Source: an uncultured Bacteroidales bacterium
Lineage (GTDB): Bacteria; Bacteroidota; Bacteroidia; Bacteroidales; Bacteroidaceae
Assembly: GCA_902792555.1 (NCBI GenBank)
Contig: CADAZW010000035.1
Span: 1 to 32,793, forward strand
Length of the DNA stretch: 32,793 nt
Reading direction: 5' to 3'
Shown piece after piece: positions 1-9,083 of the stretch. Numbering within the stretch: position 1 is the first letter of the stretch; each line of letters begins with the position of its first letter. Under the pieces are notes generated by a model, which saw only the letters and a program-made list of their open reading frames with translations, ran no database searches and was not told the origin of the DNA. The translations under genes were made by a program, and so were the position numbers.

Positions 1-3000
1 GGTGGTGTAAATATCACTTTCCTCGCCGGTGCTGCTTACCAGCAGGAAGTAGGCCTTATATTCGGTGTCGTTCTGCAGATTGCTGAAGCTGATGATGGCC
101 TCGGTCTCTGCTGTTAGGGTCTGCTTGGTGCTGCTGGCTTTGAGCTGCAGGGCTGTGGGTGCTGTCTCGGTGCTCGGCTTGATGATGGCATAGACGGTGG
201 CTGCGTTGTCAGCCTTGACTGCTATGTTGGCCTTCTCGTCGGCCGAGGTCTTGATAACGGGATAGCCTTCAGCCATAGATGCTGTCTCGGCCTCGCTACT
301 GTATTCGTAGGCACCGATGGTGATTCCTGTTGTTGGGCGGGTCTTGCCGTCAATGTCGGTGGTGACGTAGCTCAGGGCCTGAGCGGTGAGCAGGTCACCA
401 TCAAGGTCGTTGGCGGGTTTGAGGATGTCTTCGCTGGTGAACGCTACCTGCTTGTCCACACAGCCGGTGGCTCCGGTCTTCTCTACAAAGGTGGCGAAGT
501 CGCCAGTGGTGCTGCTGGCGGCACGGAAGAATGTGCTGCCGGCGGTGTTCATCACGTTGTTCTGGAAGTTTATCTTGCCGGTGCCAAGGTTGCCATCATT
601 ATAGAGGTTGACGGCATAGCCGGTGGTCTCGTTCTGTATGATGTTGTTGACCACGTTGATATTGCCGTAGCCGTCGGCAAGGGTGCTGGATGCCCAGAAG
701 GCTGCGCCGCCATTCTCACCGCTCATGCGGATGGTGTTGTTGGCTATGTTGACATACTTGACTTTGGCGCCATTAAATTTGAAGGCGCTATAGCTAGCGT
801 TGAGCGAGGTGAGATTGATGACGTTGTTGGCTATGAGCACGGGAACCTCGCTGGTTCCTTCCAGCTGGCGCAGGTTCATCACGGCACAGTAGCTCTTGGG
901 GGCTACATTGAAGATGTTGCCGCTAATTTCGGTAGCCTCTGCGTATTCATCGCGCAGCTGCATATCGAGGATACCCACGCTGATCTTGGTGTCGGCGGTG
1001 GATTCAATGGTAATGGTGTTGTTCTTAATCTTCACGCCGAGCTCGTCCATTACGTAGATAGCCTTGGTGCCGTTGTTCTTGAAGGTGTTGCTCTCAATGA
1101 CGCCGCCGACTTCTTTGGGAAGGGCCACATAGGTGGTGCCACCCATGCTGACACCCATCTTGCCGCCTTCAAGGAGGCAGTTGCTGACGGTGAGGTAGTC
1201 GTTGTTCTTGTTCTCCTCATCAATGATGGTGTGCCCAACGAGGCAGACATCGCCAGTGGTGGTAGTGGGGGCGTGCAGATAGCAGTTGTCGATGGTGGCG
1301 TGGCGGCTCTCGTCCTTAATCATTACTACGGCCTTGTAGCTGACATCGGTGGTATATACCTCAAGGTCCTTCAGCGTAACATATTTGGCCTCGTAGAGGG
1401 TAATGACGCCATAGTCCTTCTTGTGCTGGTCATCGCTATAGCCGGCGGTGGTGTAGTTGTTGTGATAAATCTTTACGTCGCGCTGGCCGCTCTCGCTCTC
1501 AAGGGTGAGGGTGTTGACTGAGCCCATGCCCTTGATGTAGGGTATGCGTACCTTTTCGTTGTATTCGCCGGCCTTTATCTTGAGCACTACGGCTCCCTCC
1601 ATGCCCAGCACGCCGATATCGTCGATGGCGCCCTGTATGGTGGCGTAGTCGCCGCCCTCGCCAACGGTGTAGATGCCGCTCTTGCCACTGGCAACAGTGA
1701 AGCTGGCTGTGGCAGAGGTGGCGTCAATGGCTGTACCATTGGCCATGATGCTCTGTAGCTGTGCGCTGGCGGTTTGGCCTACGGAGGCGGTTGTCTTCAC
1801 ATCGTAAGTAACCCAGAAGTAGTAAGTGCCACTGTTGGTGATGGAGTAGCTGCCGCTAAACTCGTCGTTGGCTGAGAATGTAGTGGTGGTGCCGGTATGG
1901 TAGATGTGGGTGGCCTCAACGGCCTCGCCGTCGTTGCCCACGATGTTGAAGCCGGTAATCTCGGCGGGAGTCAGTTCGCCCTTGGCCTCAACCATGATTT
2001 TGAGCATCTTGGTGTCGGTCTGACCCTTGAGCACCTCGTTGACGCTGATGTCCTCAGCGGTAACGGAAGTGATGACGACATCTGTCTTCTTGTAGCCCTC
2101 GGCCTTGATGGCAAAGTTGGGCTTGGGGTAGCTGCCGGCACCTACATACTTGATGGTGAGCTTGCCACCGTCGGTGGCGGCATCGCTGACCATAGGCTCA
2201 AACTTGGCTGATGAGCCTGTGAGATCTACAACGAGGTTGTCGTCGTTGACTTCGCCACCTTTATATATATATAGGTGGGCGGTGTAGGCAAACGATATGC
2301 CAAGATCGGTAAGCTTGATGCAGTCGGCTTCGCCTGTGGGGGTGATAGTTACGGTTGCCTCCACACCGTTGGCGCCGTCGCCGTCGGCACCACCATCGTC
2401 ATAGATGGTGGTCTCCTTGCCAAGGCCAAGGCTGATGGTGCCGTGGTTGCCCTCGGTCATGAGTATCTGGTTCTTGAGTGTGCGCTGGCCGTCGGGGTCG
2501 CCGCTGGTGGCAGCCACCTCGTTGGTGCCGGCCTTGATGCTGACAATCTTTGCGTCGATGGCCTGATTTTCGGTGGCATCGCTCTTGATATCGGCTTTGA
2601 CGGCAAAGATATTGTTGCCCTCGGCCAGAGTAACGGTCTCGCTTAGTGTAATCTCCACCTCGGCAGCAGCATCGGCTTCGCCCACCTTGGTATCGCCCTG
2701 CCATACGCTGACCTTGCTGATGTTGGCTTCGCAGCCTTTCAGGTTGAGCTTCACGGCATTAAGGGGCAGCGGGTTGAGGTTGCCATCGGCTGTTATGCTG
2801 ACGGTGAGCAACTCTTGGTCTGCGGCTCCGATGGAGGCATCAGCAGTGCTGGCCTGTGTTGCCTCAACGGCGGTAACGGCCATGTCCTTTGACAGGTATT
2901 CGCTGACGGTGGCCTTCCAGCCTGCGGCAGAGGAATAGGTGTTGTTGGGGTTGAAGAAAATGGTCAGGGCACCGTCGTCCGCCGTGGAGCGGATAATCTG

Positions 3001-5124
3001 GTTGGGGCCACTCTTGTAGTCTTCGCTGGTGGAGGGCTCCCACAGCACCTCGCCACTGGTGCCTTGGCCGTTGTAAATCTTAAATTTTGCGCATGAGGAG
3101 GTGCTATAGCTGCTATAATATATGGCAAACGACTTGATGTCTATCTGACACACCATTCCGTCGTGCTTAGGCACGAAGACGTTGACACGCTCGTCGCTGC
3201 CCGACTCGTAGTTTTCGGTGTATTCGCTGCGGGGCTTGGTCTCAAAGGCTATGGAGCCGTTGACGGTCTTGGTCACTGTGCCCTGGTCAGCGTGGGAGAT
3301 GACTATGTTCTTCACCTTGCGGCTGGCCACGATAGCCTCGCTGATGGTCTCCGTCTTTTCTGCGCCGTTGACAGTCGCGCTGACGCTGACAGCCTTGGCA
3401 GAGAGGGTCTGGTCGTTGAGAGCCTCGTCGCTGACGGTATATTTGAGGGTGAACAGGTTGTCGCCTTCGGTCAGTGTCTGCGGCGTGGCGAGGGTGATGT
3501 CGAAGGCGGAACCTTCTACCACTGTCTCGCCCACCTTGGTGGTGCCGAAGTAGAGGGCGGCCTTGCTTACAAGTTCGTTAGTGCCGTCGGTGGTGAAGGC
3601 CATCTTGGTAACCTGCATGGCAGGCTCTGTGTTCAGGGCCTTTACGGTAAGGGTAAGCATATCCTGGTCGGTATCGCCAGCTGCCACGGTCTCGGTGGAG
3701 GCGGCTGCGGTGGTTATGCCGTTGAAATCCATAGGCTGCGGGGTAAACAGGCTCACCTCTGCCTCCCATCCGTCGGCGGCAATGCTGTTGCTGGCATCGC
3801 TGAAGAGCACAACTGTCAGTGCACCGTCGGCGGCTGTGGAGCGGACAATGCCTGTTTCGCCCTGCTGGAGGGTCTTGATGAGATTGGCGGCATTAACCTC
3901 GGTGCCGTTGTAGATGCGCAGTTCCTGATTATAGAGAGTGCCGTGCCATATCTTGTTCGTGGTGAAATCGACCATCACTTTCTTGCCCTCTACACCAGAG
4001 AGGAAAGTTACCTGGCCGTTGGTCTTGGAGACGATGCCATCGGTCTTGCCGCCCTCGTCGTAGAATTGCAGAGGAGTCTCATCTACGGTCACGGTCTGCG
4101 GCGTGGCGGTCATCAGCACAAGGGCTGGATTCTCCACCGTTATGCTGCTTCCGGCAGTGAAGGGGCTGATGCCGTCAGCAATGGCGGCGGTGGCAATCTT
4201 GACGATGTCTGTCTGCACCTTGGCACCTATAGCGGCAGTGCCGAGGAAGTCACCCTTGACGGTGAAGGTGGTGGTGCCGTCGCTGAGGGCTTCGTCGAGA
4301 GAGAACTTATAGCTGTCGCCATCGGCGGCAATAGTTGTGCTTACCTCTGTGTCGCCCTTGTAGAGCTTCAGCGCGGTGGGATCAACGGCACCCTCGTTCT
4401 GCGTCAGCCTGAACCAGATGCCAGTAACATTGTCGGGATTCATAACGCCTTCGGCGGTGACATAAGCATTGGCCAGAACCACGCCCTGCTTGGAGGAGGG
4501 GACTGCCACCACGCCGTCATAGTTGCTGCCGGCACCGGTGACCGTCATGTTCTCCAGTTGGACAGCTTTTACTGTAGCCTTCCAGCCTTTACAATTCTTA
4601 GCATAGACATAGATAAAACCTACAGCCATGCTGCCATCGGCTGCAGCTGAGACATAGGTCTCTGGGGTGGTAGAAGAATAGGATTCACTATTGGTCATAC
4701 CTCCACGGGTGACGAGAATGTTACCGTCAGGAAGTGGCGAGTCTTTCTTGACATCACTGGCCTTTGTTGCCCATGTAAGGCCTTCGTCAGACGGCGTTCC
4801 GCTATACACTTTCATATAGGCGGGATAACTGCCGGAAGACATATCGGGAATGATGTCAATTTCCTCAAAAGTGATTTGAATTGACTTACCCGCATCTGCC
4901 GGAGTGAAAACGGTCAGCGACTGCGAGTTGTTCGAGCTGCTGCTTGAAATGTCGCTGCTGCCCTTGAAGTCGTAGAAGGTGATTACTTCATCGCTGGCAA
5001 CGGTGATTACCTGCTTGCCAAACTGTAGCTGATTAATCTCCCTGTCAGCCTTTGCCGCATAGGGAATGATGCTCAGCAGTGCTAATAATAGCAGTGTGAA
5101 ATTGGTTTTGAAATGTGTGAACAT
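1..5124 (-). CDS. Giant secreted multidomain surface protein with beta-helix (C-terminus beyond window)
   Basis: The reading frame is open from an ATG at 5122-5124 to base 1, giving 1708 visible residues; the C-terminus lies outside the window. It starts with a signal peptide (MFTHFKTNFTLLLLALL, cleavage near AKA). Two module types then alternate four times. CUB-like beta domains (about residues 36-190, 338-458, 601-745, 878-1011) carry 'YDEGG', 'KIYNG' and 'STADDGALT' style motifs. The other segments (about 192-335, 464-592, 747-875, 1013-1145) resemble the N-terminal domain of BNR-repeat sialidases. From about 1145 ('YTVGEGGDYATIQGAI') to 1600 is a right-handed parallel beta-helix rich in N-x-I/V turns, followed by a short Fn3-like stretch. 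No catalytic motif was recognised. I infer an extracellular or cell-surface carbohydrate-binding or adhesive role. Domain names come from pattern memory, not a search. Confidence 0.85.
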   Translation of the reverse strand, partial: MFTHFKTNFTLLLLALLSIIPYAAKADREINQLQFGKQVITVASDEVITFYDFKGSSDISSSSSNNSQSLTVFTPADAGKSIQITFEEIDIIPDMSSGSYPAYMKVYSGTPSDEGLTWATKASDVKKDSPLPDGNILVTRGGMTNSESYSSTTPETYVSAAADGSMAVGFIYVYAKNCKGWKATVKAVQLENMTVTGAGSNYDGVVAVPSSKQGVVLANAYVTAEGVMNPDNVTGIWFRLTQNEGAVDPTALKLYKGDTEVSTTIAADGDSYKFSLDEALSDGTTTFTVKGDFLGTAAIGAKVQTDIVKIATAAIADGISPFTAGSSITVENPALVLMTATPQTVTVDETPLQFYDEGGKTDGIVSKTNGQVTFLSGVEGKKVMVDFTTNKIWHGTLYNQELRIYNGTEVNAANLIKTLQQGETGIVRSTAADGALTVVLFSDASNSIAADGWEAEVSLFTPQPMDFNGITTAAASTETVAAGDTDQDMLTLTVKALNTEPAMQVTKMAFTTDGTNELVSKAALYFGTTKVGETVVEGSAFDITLATPQTLTEGDNLFTLKYTVSDEALNDQTLSAKAVSVSATVNGAEKTETISEAIVASRKVKNIVISHADQGTVTKTVNGSIAFETKPRSEYTENYESGSDERVNVFVPKHDGMVCQIDIKSFAIYYSSYSTSSCAKFKIYNGQGTSGEVLWEPSTSEDYKSGPNQIIRSTADDGALTIFFNPNNTYSSAAGWKATVSEYLSKDMAVTAVEATQASTADASIGAADQELLTVSITADGNLNPLPLNAVKLNLKGCEANISKVSVWQGDTKVGEADAAAEVEITLSETVTLAEGNNIFAVKADIKSDATENQAIDAKIVSIKAGTNEVAATSGDPDGQRTLKNQILMTEGNHGTISLGLGKETTIYDDGGADGDGANGVEATVTITPTGEADCIKLTDLGISFAYTAHLYIYKGGEVNDDNLVVDLTGSSAKFEPMVSDAATDGGKLTIKYVGAGSYPKPNFAIKAEGYKKTDVVITSVTAEDISVNEVLKGQTDTKMLKIMVEAKGELTPAEITGFNIVGNDGEAVEATHIYHTGTTTTFSANDEFSGSYSITNSGTYYFWVTYDVKTTASVGQTASAQLQSIMANGTAIDATSATASFTVASGKSGIYTVGEGGDYATIQGAIDDIGVLGMEGAVVLKIKAGEYNEKVRIPYIKGMGSVNTLTLESESGQRDVKIYHNNYTTAGYSDDQHKKDYGVITLYEAKYVTLKDLEVYTTDVSYKAVVMIKDESRHATIDNCYLHAPTTTTGDVCLVGHTIIDEENKNNDYLTVSNCLLEGGKMGVSMGGTTYVALPKEVGGVIESNTFKNNGTKAIYVMDELGVKIKNNTITIESTADTKISVGILDMQLRDEYAEATEISGNIFNVAPKSYCAVMNLRQLEGTSEVPVLIANNVINLTSLNASYSAFKFNGAKVKYVNIANNTIRMSGENGGAAFWASSTLADGYGNINVVNNIIQNETTGYAVNLYNDGNLGTGKINFQNNVMNTAGSTFFRAASSTTGDFATFVEKTGATGCVDKQVAFTSEDILKPANDLDGDLLTAQALSYVTTDIDGKTRPTTGITIGAYEYSSEAETASMAEGYPVIKTSADEKANIAVKADNAATVYAIIKPSTETAPTALQLKASSTKQTLTAETEAIISFSNLQNDTEYKAYFLLVSSTGEESDIYTT

Positions 5125-5467
5125 AATTTTATTGATTATTTGAAATGTGAATTTTCTGGGAGAAAAGGCCGTCTTCATTTGACGATTGGACTATTTTACG
5201 ATTTCACGATTGGCGAGGTATTTGTATAATTCGTAGTTTTCTTAAACACAAATTATCATGAATACTCTAATTCTTGACAGAAATAATTATTGGTTTCTTC
5301 GCAACCATCTTTCTTCGCCATAACATAAAGCAAGCTTTCTGTCTATGGTTTAATCGAAACGTTCGTTTAATTCGTGAGATTCGTGTTCGTTATCGTCCAC
5401 TTCCATACTTGGCTAAATTGTGAAATTGTAAATTGTCAAATTGTGAAATAACATAGGCTTTCGAACT
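5125..5467. repeat. Repeat-built intergenic region between the giant surface gene and btuG-like gene
   Basis: No gene is seen here. It holds an AATCGTGAAAT-type array read on the minus strand (about 5168-5212), directly upstream of the giant surface-protein gene. Next is an AATTCGTAGTTTTCTTAAACAC block (about 5222-5300), then a TTCGTTATCG stretch. A plus-strand AAATTGTGAAATTGTAAATTG array (about 5413-5452) ends 15 bases before the btuG-like stop codon. The same units recur in most other gaps of the window. No convincing terminator is visible. Confidence 0.6.
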
Positions 5468-6646
5468 TTAATAGAATACTATGTGTGCCGGTATGTCGCC
5501 GGTGCGCACGCTCCACTTGGCTACTCCGTCGGGGCCGAAGCACCATAGGGTGCCGGGGTTGACGTAGTTCTTGGCATCAGTGACGTAGATGTCCTTGGTT
5601 ATGGGGTTTACCTTGATGCCGTAGGGCATCGTGATTTTCCGGTCTGTGCCGTCGGTGATGAAGTTGCGCGTGAGCAGTTGGCGTGTAGGCGTGTTGACGA
5701 TGCCGTAGGTGACGGTCCAGTCCATCAGCTGGTAGCTCCACTCGCCGCTGTAGAGGTAGAGCGAGTCGCCGTCAATGTGGAAGTCGCTCACCGCCACGTC
5801 CACTGAGTCGAGCCAGAGGGCGCGGTTGCTGATGCCATAGTCGGCGCAGGCCTGCTCGCGGCCTATGTTGATGCAGTAGAGGCGCGACGGCTCGCCGTAG
5901 TAGTCGCCGCGGCTGCTCACCCATAGCTGGCCGTGGCGGTCGGCACGCAGATGGTGGAGGTTGATGGCGACGGGTATGCGTCTCACCTCGCGGAAACTCC
6001 TGAGGTCTATCACGCTGACGGTGTTCTCGTAGTTGGGCACCATGTAGCCGCCTGAGTTGGCCACGTAGATTTTGCCGTCGGCAATCTCCAGCTCGTCGGG
6101 CTGGAAGCCCACCAGGCATGTGTCGACAATCTGGAGCGTGGCGGTGTCAATCTTGGCTACGAAACCGCGCTGCTCATAGTCGGGCCTGATGACCACGGGG
6201 CCGGCGTAGGACGTGACGTAGGCGTAGCCCTTATGGAATCGTATGTAGCGGCAGTTGGCGATGTCCACCTGGCCGATGCGGCGGGCTGTGGCGGCGTCCA
6301 TCACCTCCACCTTGTTGGAGCAGTTGATCACAGCCCAGAGGCGGCTGCCGTAGATGGCTATGTCGTTGCCCACGTCACCCATCTCCTTGGGCACCGAGGG
6401 GTTGGCCTGGCCGTAGATGTTGCGGGTGTAGATGCCCGTGGTGTAGTCGTAGTAGTCGAGGGTGGCCTTGTTGGAGCCCATGTTGCCCTCGTTGAGGAGG
6501 TAGAATCCATGGATGCTGGTGTATTGGGGGATGTCCACGCTGATCTCGTCGGCCACGAATATCTCGTTGTCGTCACGGCAGCTGCCCAGCAGTGTGCCCG
6601 TCAGCACAAGGAGGATGCTATATAATATAATATTGTACGCGCGCAA
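5468..6646 (-). CDS. btuG: BtuG-like surface lipoprotein, YncE/DUF5074-type beta-propeller (vitamin B12 capture)
   Basis: 392 residues. It has a lipoprotein signal peptide with lipobox LLGSC (Cys about residue 22), followed by DDNE, typical of surface-exported Bacteroidota lipoproteins. The rest is a seven-bladed-propeller pattern with repeated 'V.VID', 'IYVANSGG', 'LWVSSRG' and 'IYVTDAKNY' strands, ending 'TGDIPAHIVFY'. It lies downstream of a riboswitch-controlled BtuB on the same strand. Known Bacteroides BtuG proteins are propeller lipoproteins that sit on BtuB and bind B12 with very high affinity, so context and fold support the call. The start is a TTG (6644-6646); no in-frame ATG lies nearby, and the signal peptide fits this start. 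A heptamer repeat array begins 10 bases upstream of the start. Ligand specificity is inferred from context. Confidence 0.82.
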   Translation of the reverse strand: MRAYNIILYSILLVLTGTLLGSCRDDNEIFVADEISVDIPQYTSIHGFYLLNEGNMGSNKATLDYYDYTTGIYTRNIYGQANPSVPKEMGDVGNDIAIYGSRLWAVINCSNKVEVMDAATARRIGQVDIANCRYIRFHKGYAYVTSYAGPVVIRPDYEQRGFVAKIDTATLQIVDTCLVGFQPDELEIADGKIYVANSGGYMVPNYENTVSVIDLRSFREVRRIPVAINLHHLRADRHGQLWVSSRGDYYGEPSRLYCINIGREQACADYGISNRALWLDSVDVAVSDFHIDGDSLYLYSGEWSYQLMDWTVTYGIVNTPTRQLLTRNFITDGTDRKITMPYGIKVNPITKDIYVTDAKNYVNPGTLWCFGPDGVAKWSVRTGDIPAHIVFY

Positions 6647-6656
6647 GGGAACTTTT

Positions 6657-6712
6657 TTAGGAATTAGAAATTAGGAATTAGGAATTAGGAGTTAGGAATT
6701 AGGAGTTAGGAA
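6657..6712. repeat. Heptamer array, eight units (TTAGGAA/TTAGGAG/TTAGAAA)
   Basis: Eight uninterrupted 7-bp units read on the plus strand: TTAGGAA, TTAGAAA, TTAGGAA, TTAGGAA, TTAGGAG, TTAGGAA, TTAGGAG, TTAGGAA. The array ends exactly where a palindromic cassette begins (TGCCGC). On the transcribed minus strand it lies in the btuB-btuG spacer, 10 bases upstream of the btuG-like start codon. The same three unit variants recur at 9147-9174, 9391-9429, 22683-22717, 22886-22934 and, inverted, 26795-26829. Confidence 0.9.
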
Positions 6713-6800
6713 TGCCGCAGGTATCGCGAGCAGCTCGCCAGTGGTTGCGCCAACGGCGCGGGCTGGCATAAAATAGCTGCGAGAGCGAAGCGGCAATTAG
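6711..6800. repeat. Palindromic cassette, type 1 (90 bp)
   Basis: A nested imperfect palindrome. Outer TGCCGC pairs with GCGGCA, then GCAGCT with AGCTGC, GCCAG with CTGGC, and GCGCC with GGCGC around an AAC loop. It matches 22800-22889 at about 85 of 90 positions. Both copies have TTAGGAA-type heptamers on both sides. The termini (AATGCC.CAGG.ATCGCGA and GAGAGCGAAGCGGCAATT) are shared with cassettes that have different interiors at 22716-22799 and, inverted, 16307-16508. A degenerate end-like piece lies near 6855-6875. Confidence 0.85.
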
Positions 6801-6926
6801 GAGTTAATCGCTTTGCTATGGGAGTTTTAGAGTTTGAGAGTTCGAAAGAGTCTTTTCGTGATGCCTTCGGCTAAACTCCTTTACTCCTTACTCCTTTACT
6901 CCTTTTTTCTTATCAATTTTTAATTT
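6801..6926. repeat. Low-complexity spacer between btuB and btuG-like genes
   Basis: No gene is seen. After one more heptamer the sequence holds GAGTTTGAGAGTTCG, a degenerate cassette end (CGTGATGCCTTCGGC) and a repeated ACTCCTTT run (about 6875-6905), then AT-rich DNA up to the btuB stop. Together with the units at 6657-6800 it separates two genes that would be expected to lie close together in one operon. Confidence 0.5.
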
Positions 6927-8993
6927 TCAAATTTTAATTTTCGCTGTTATTTTCCAGTTGCGGCCAGGCATGGGGTAGTTGAGCACCACGTCATACTGCT
7001 GGTCGAACAGGTTGTTGCACTCCAGCGCCAGGCTGAGCCCCCATCCGCGGAAGCGGAACTGCTTGGTCAGTCCGAGGTCGTGGGTGTACCACGGCTCCTC
7101 GTGGTTGGCGCGTATGTTGGCGGAGTTGTGATATCGTTCGCCCACATAGATGAAGCTGTAGTTGAGTCCCCAGCTGCGGTAGTCGATGTTTGCCGTGGCT
7201 GAGCCGCTGTGGCGCGGAATGTAGGCTATCTGCCCCTTGTAGGTGCCGCCGTAGCTGTCGCGGTCGGTGGGGTCGCTGTAGTCGCGGGCCAGCTGCCAGG
7301 TGTAGCTCAGGTGTAGGGCCATCAGCAGGTCGCTTACGGGCTCCACCTGTGCCTGGGCTGACAGCTCGGTGCCCAGTATCTTGACCAGTCCCAGGTTCAT
7401 GGTCATCCATCTGTACTGGCCGCTGCCCTTGGGCACAGCCACTATCTTGTTGCTCACGCGGTTGTAGTAGGCATCGGCGTTAGCCTCCAGCTGGCGGAGC
7501 ATGCCGCGGCGGAAGGTCTTCTGATAGACGGCGCCAAGGTCATACTGTGTGGTGTATTCCGGCTTGAGATTGATATTGCCGAAGTCGGTGTAATAAAGGT
7601 CGTTGAAGGTAGGCATGCGGAATATCCGCTTATAGAACGCCCTCAGGCAGAAGGCCTTGTCGCTCAGCGGATAGACGTTGAGGAAGAGGGCGGGCGTCAG
7701 CTTTGAGGTGTGAGATTTGGCTTTCGATTCGTCGCTCTGTACTCCCAGTTTTCGGCTGTCTCTCACAAAGGTGGCCAGCAGGCTGCCCAGCAGCTTAAGG
7801 CGGTGCCAGGTGGCGGTGCTGGCGGCGGCAATCATCACGGTGTTGCGGCGCGGATAGACGAAGTTGACCATGTCGGCGTCCAGCGAGTTCCACTGCCAGT
7901 CGGCCGACAGGGCTGCGTCCCACACCTTATTTATATTATAGTGGTTGGCCACCGAGAGATAGGCCTCCTTCTGGCGGAACGTGTTGTCGATATACATCAG
8001 CGTGGTGTCGGGGTTGAGGTAGCGCATCTTATCGTAGGCCACCTTGGCGTTGACCATCAGCTCATAGTTCTCGCCGAACCGGTGCTCTACCGAGCCCTGG
8101 GCAAACAGGCTCTTGTCCCACTGGCGCTGGCTGTGCTTCCACACATTGTTGACTATGGCGCCGGGTATGCCGCGCTCCGAGCGGTAGTAATAGACCTTGC
8201 CCTGCCATCGGCCGTGCTCCGTAAGCCCGTAGAGTCCGCCCTCCAGCCTGAGGGCGTGCAGGTCGCCGTTCTGCCGCGTGGCAGTGGTGTCCCATGCCAC
8301 CGTGCCGTCGCTGAACACCTTGCGGTAGCGGAAGCGGTACTTGCCCGTGGCGTAAGTGTACTCGGTGCTCATCTGTGCGCTCACCTTGTCGGTGATCTTC
8401 TCCTCCCACAGCAACGAGGGGTTTTGCAGCCCAAAGGAGCCTGTGCGGTAGGTGGCCTGCACATTGCGGCGCTGCCCGTGGGCAAAGCGCGGGCGTCGGC
8501 TGCGCAGATAGATGGTGCCCGAGGCGCCGTAGTCTTTGGCAGACTGGAAGATGCTTGACTTCTGGCCGTTGTAGAGAGAGATCTCCTCAATATTGTCCAT
8601 CGAGAAGCGCCCCAGGTCAATCTGGCCGTTCTGTGCGTTGCCCAGCTGGATGCCGTCGTAGAACACCCCCATATGGTGGCTGCCCATCGAGCGCATGTCC
8701 ACCGTCTTGAGGCCGCCCACTCCGCCGTAGTCCTTGATCTGGATGCCTGAGAAATAGCGCACCGCATCGGCCACGCTGTGGGCGCTGAGGCCCTCCAGCC
8801 TGCGGCCCGAGAGCCGCTGGTGGGGCACGATATTCTCGCTGCTGCGCCGGCTGGCCACAACGCGCACCTCGCCCAGCTCGCCTTTCAGCGAGTCGGGCTG
8901 TAGAGCCTTGGCCTGCGCGAGGCCGTCAGCCTCCAGTGCAGTGCATACCAACAACAAGCTCACGATAAGAGCTTTGGGCGAATAGTTTCGCAT
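6927..8993 (-). CDS. btuB: BtuB-type TonB-dependent vitamin B12 outer-membrane receptor
   Basis: 688 residues, a normal length for Bacteroidota BtuB. It has a signal peptide (MRNYSPKALIVSLLLVCTALEA), then a plug domain (about 40-160: 'VRVVASRR', 'SVADAVRYFSGIQIKDYGG', 'VDMRSMGSHHMGVFYDGIQ', 'ISLYNGQ'). A 22-strand-type barrel follows, ending in an aromatic-rich C-terminus ('NLFDQQYDVVLNYPMPGRNW', then KITAKIKI). The start is the ATG at 8991-8993, about 90 bases downstream of a cobalamin riboswitch on the same strand. The family imports cobalamins using TonB/ExbBD energy. The riboswitch and the downstream btuG-like lipoprotein make cobalamin the likely substrate. A decayed 78-bp copy of part of this gene lies upstream at 9669-9746. 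Confidence 0.92.
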   Translation of the reverse strand: MRNYSPKALIVSLLLVCTALEADGLAQAKALQPDSLKGELGEVRVVASRRSSENIVPHQRLSGRRLEGLSAHSVADAVRYFSGIQIKDYGGVGGLKTVDMRSMGSHHMGVFYDGIQLGNAQNGQIDLGRFSMDNIEEISLYNGQKSSIFQSAKDYGASGTIYLRSRRPRFAHGQRRNVQATYRTGSFGLQNPSLLWEEKITDKVSAQMSTEYTYATGKYRFRYRKVFSDGTVAWDTTATRQNGDLHALRLEGGLYGLTEHGRWQGKVYYYRSERGIPGAIVNNVWKHSQRQWDKSLFAQGSVEHRFGENYELMVNAKVAYDKMRYLNPDTTLMYIDNTFRQKEAYLSVANHYNINKVWDAALSADWQWNSLDADMVNFVYPRRNTVMIAAASTATWHRLKLLGSLLATFVRDSRKLGVQSDESKAKSHTSKLTPALFLNVYPLSDKAFCLRAFYKRIFRMPTFNDLYYTDFGNINLKPEYTTQYDLGAVYQKTFRRGMLRQLEANADAYYNRVSNKIVAVPKGSGQYRWMTMNLGLVKILGTELSAQAQVEPVSDLLMALHLSYTWQLARDYSDPTDRDSYGGTYKGQIAYIPRHSGSATANIDYRSWGLNYSFIYVGERYHNSANIRANHEEPWYTHDLGLTKQFRFRGWGLSLALECNNLFDQQYDVVLNYPMPGRNWKITAKIKI

Positions 8994-9083
8994 TCGGTGC
9001 TTTGTCTTATGCCCTGTTCCGCGAGGGCGTTCAACAATGGGTCAGTGAGTGAGAGCATGGGCATGCCACGCGGTACACACACT

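Noticed and set aside
3163..4650. 495-codon plus-strand frame and other long plus-strand frames under 1-5124
   Set aside because: These are antisense shadows of a GC-biased repetitive gene on the minus strand. They have no recognisable protein pattern, and the minus frame is open throughout with a signal peptide.
7710..8558. 282-codon plus-strand frame inside btuB
   Set aside because: Shadow of the clear BtuB frame; no domain pattern.
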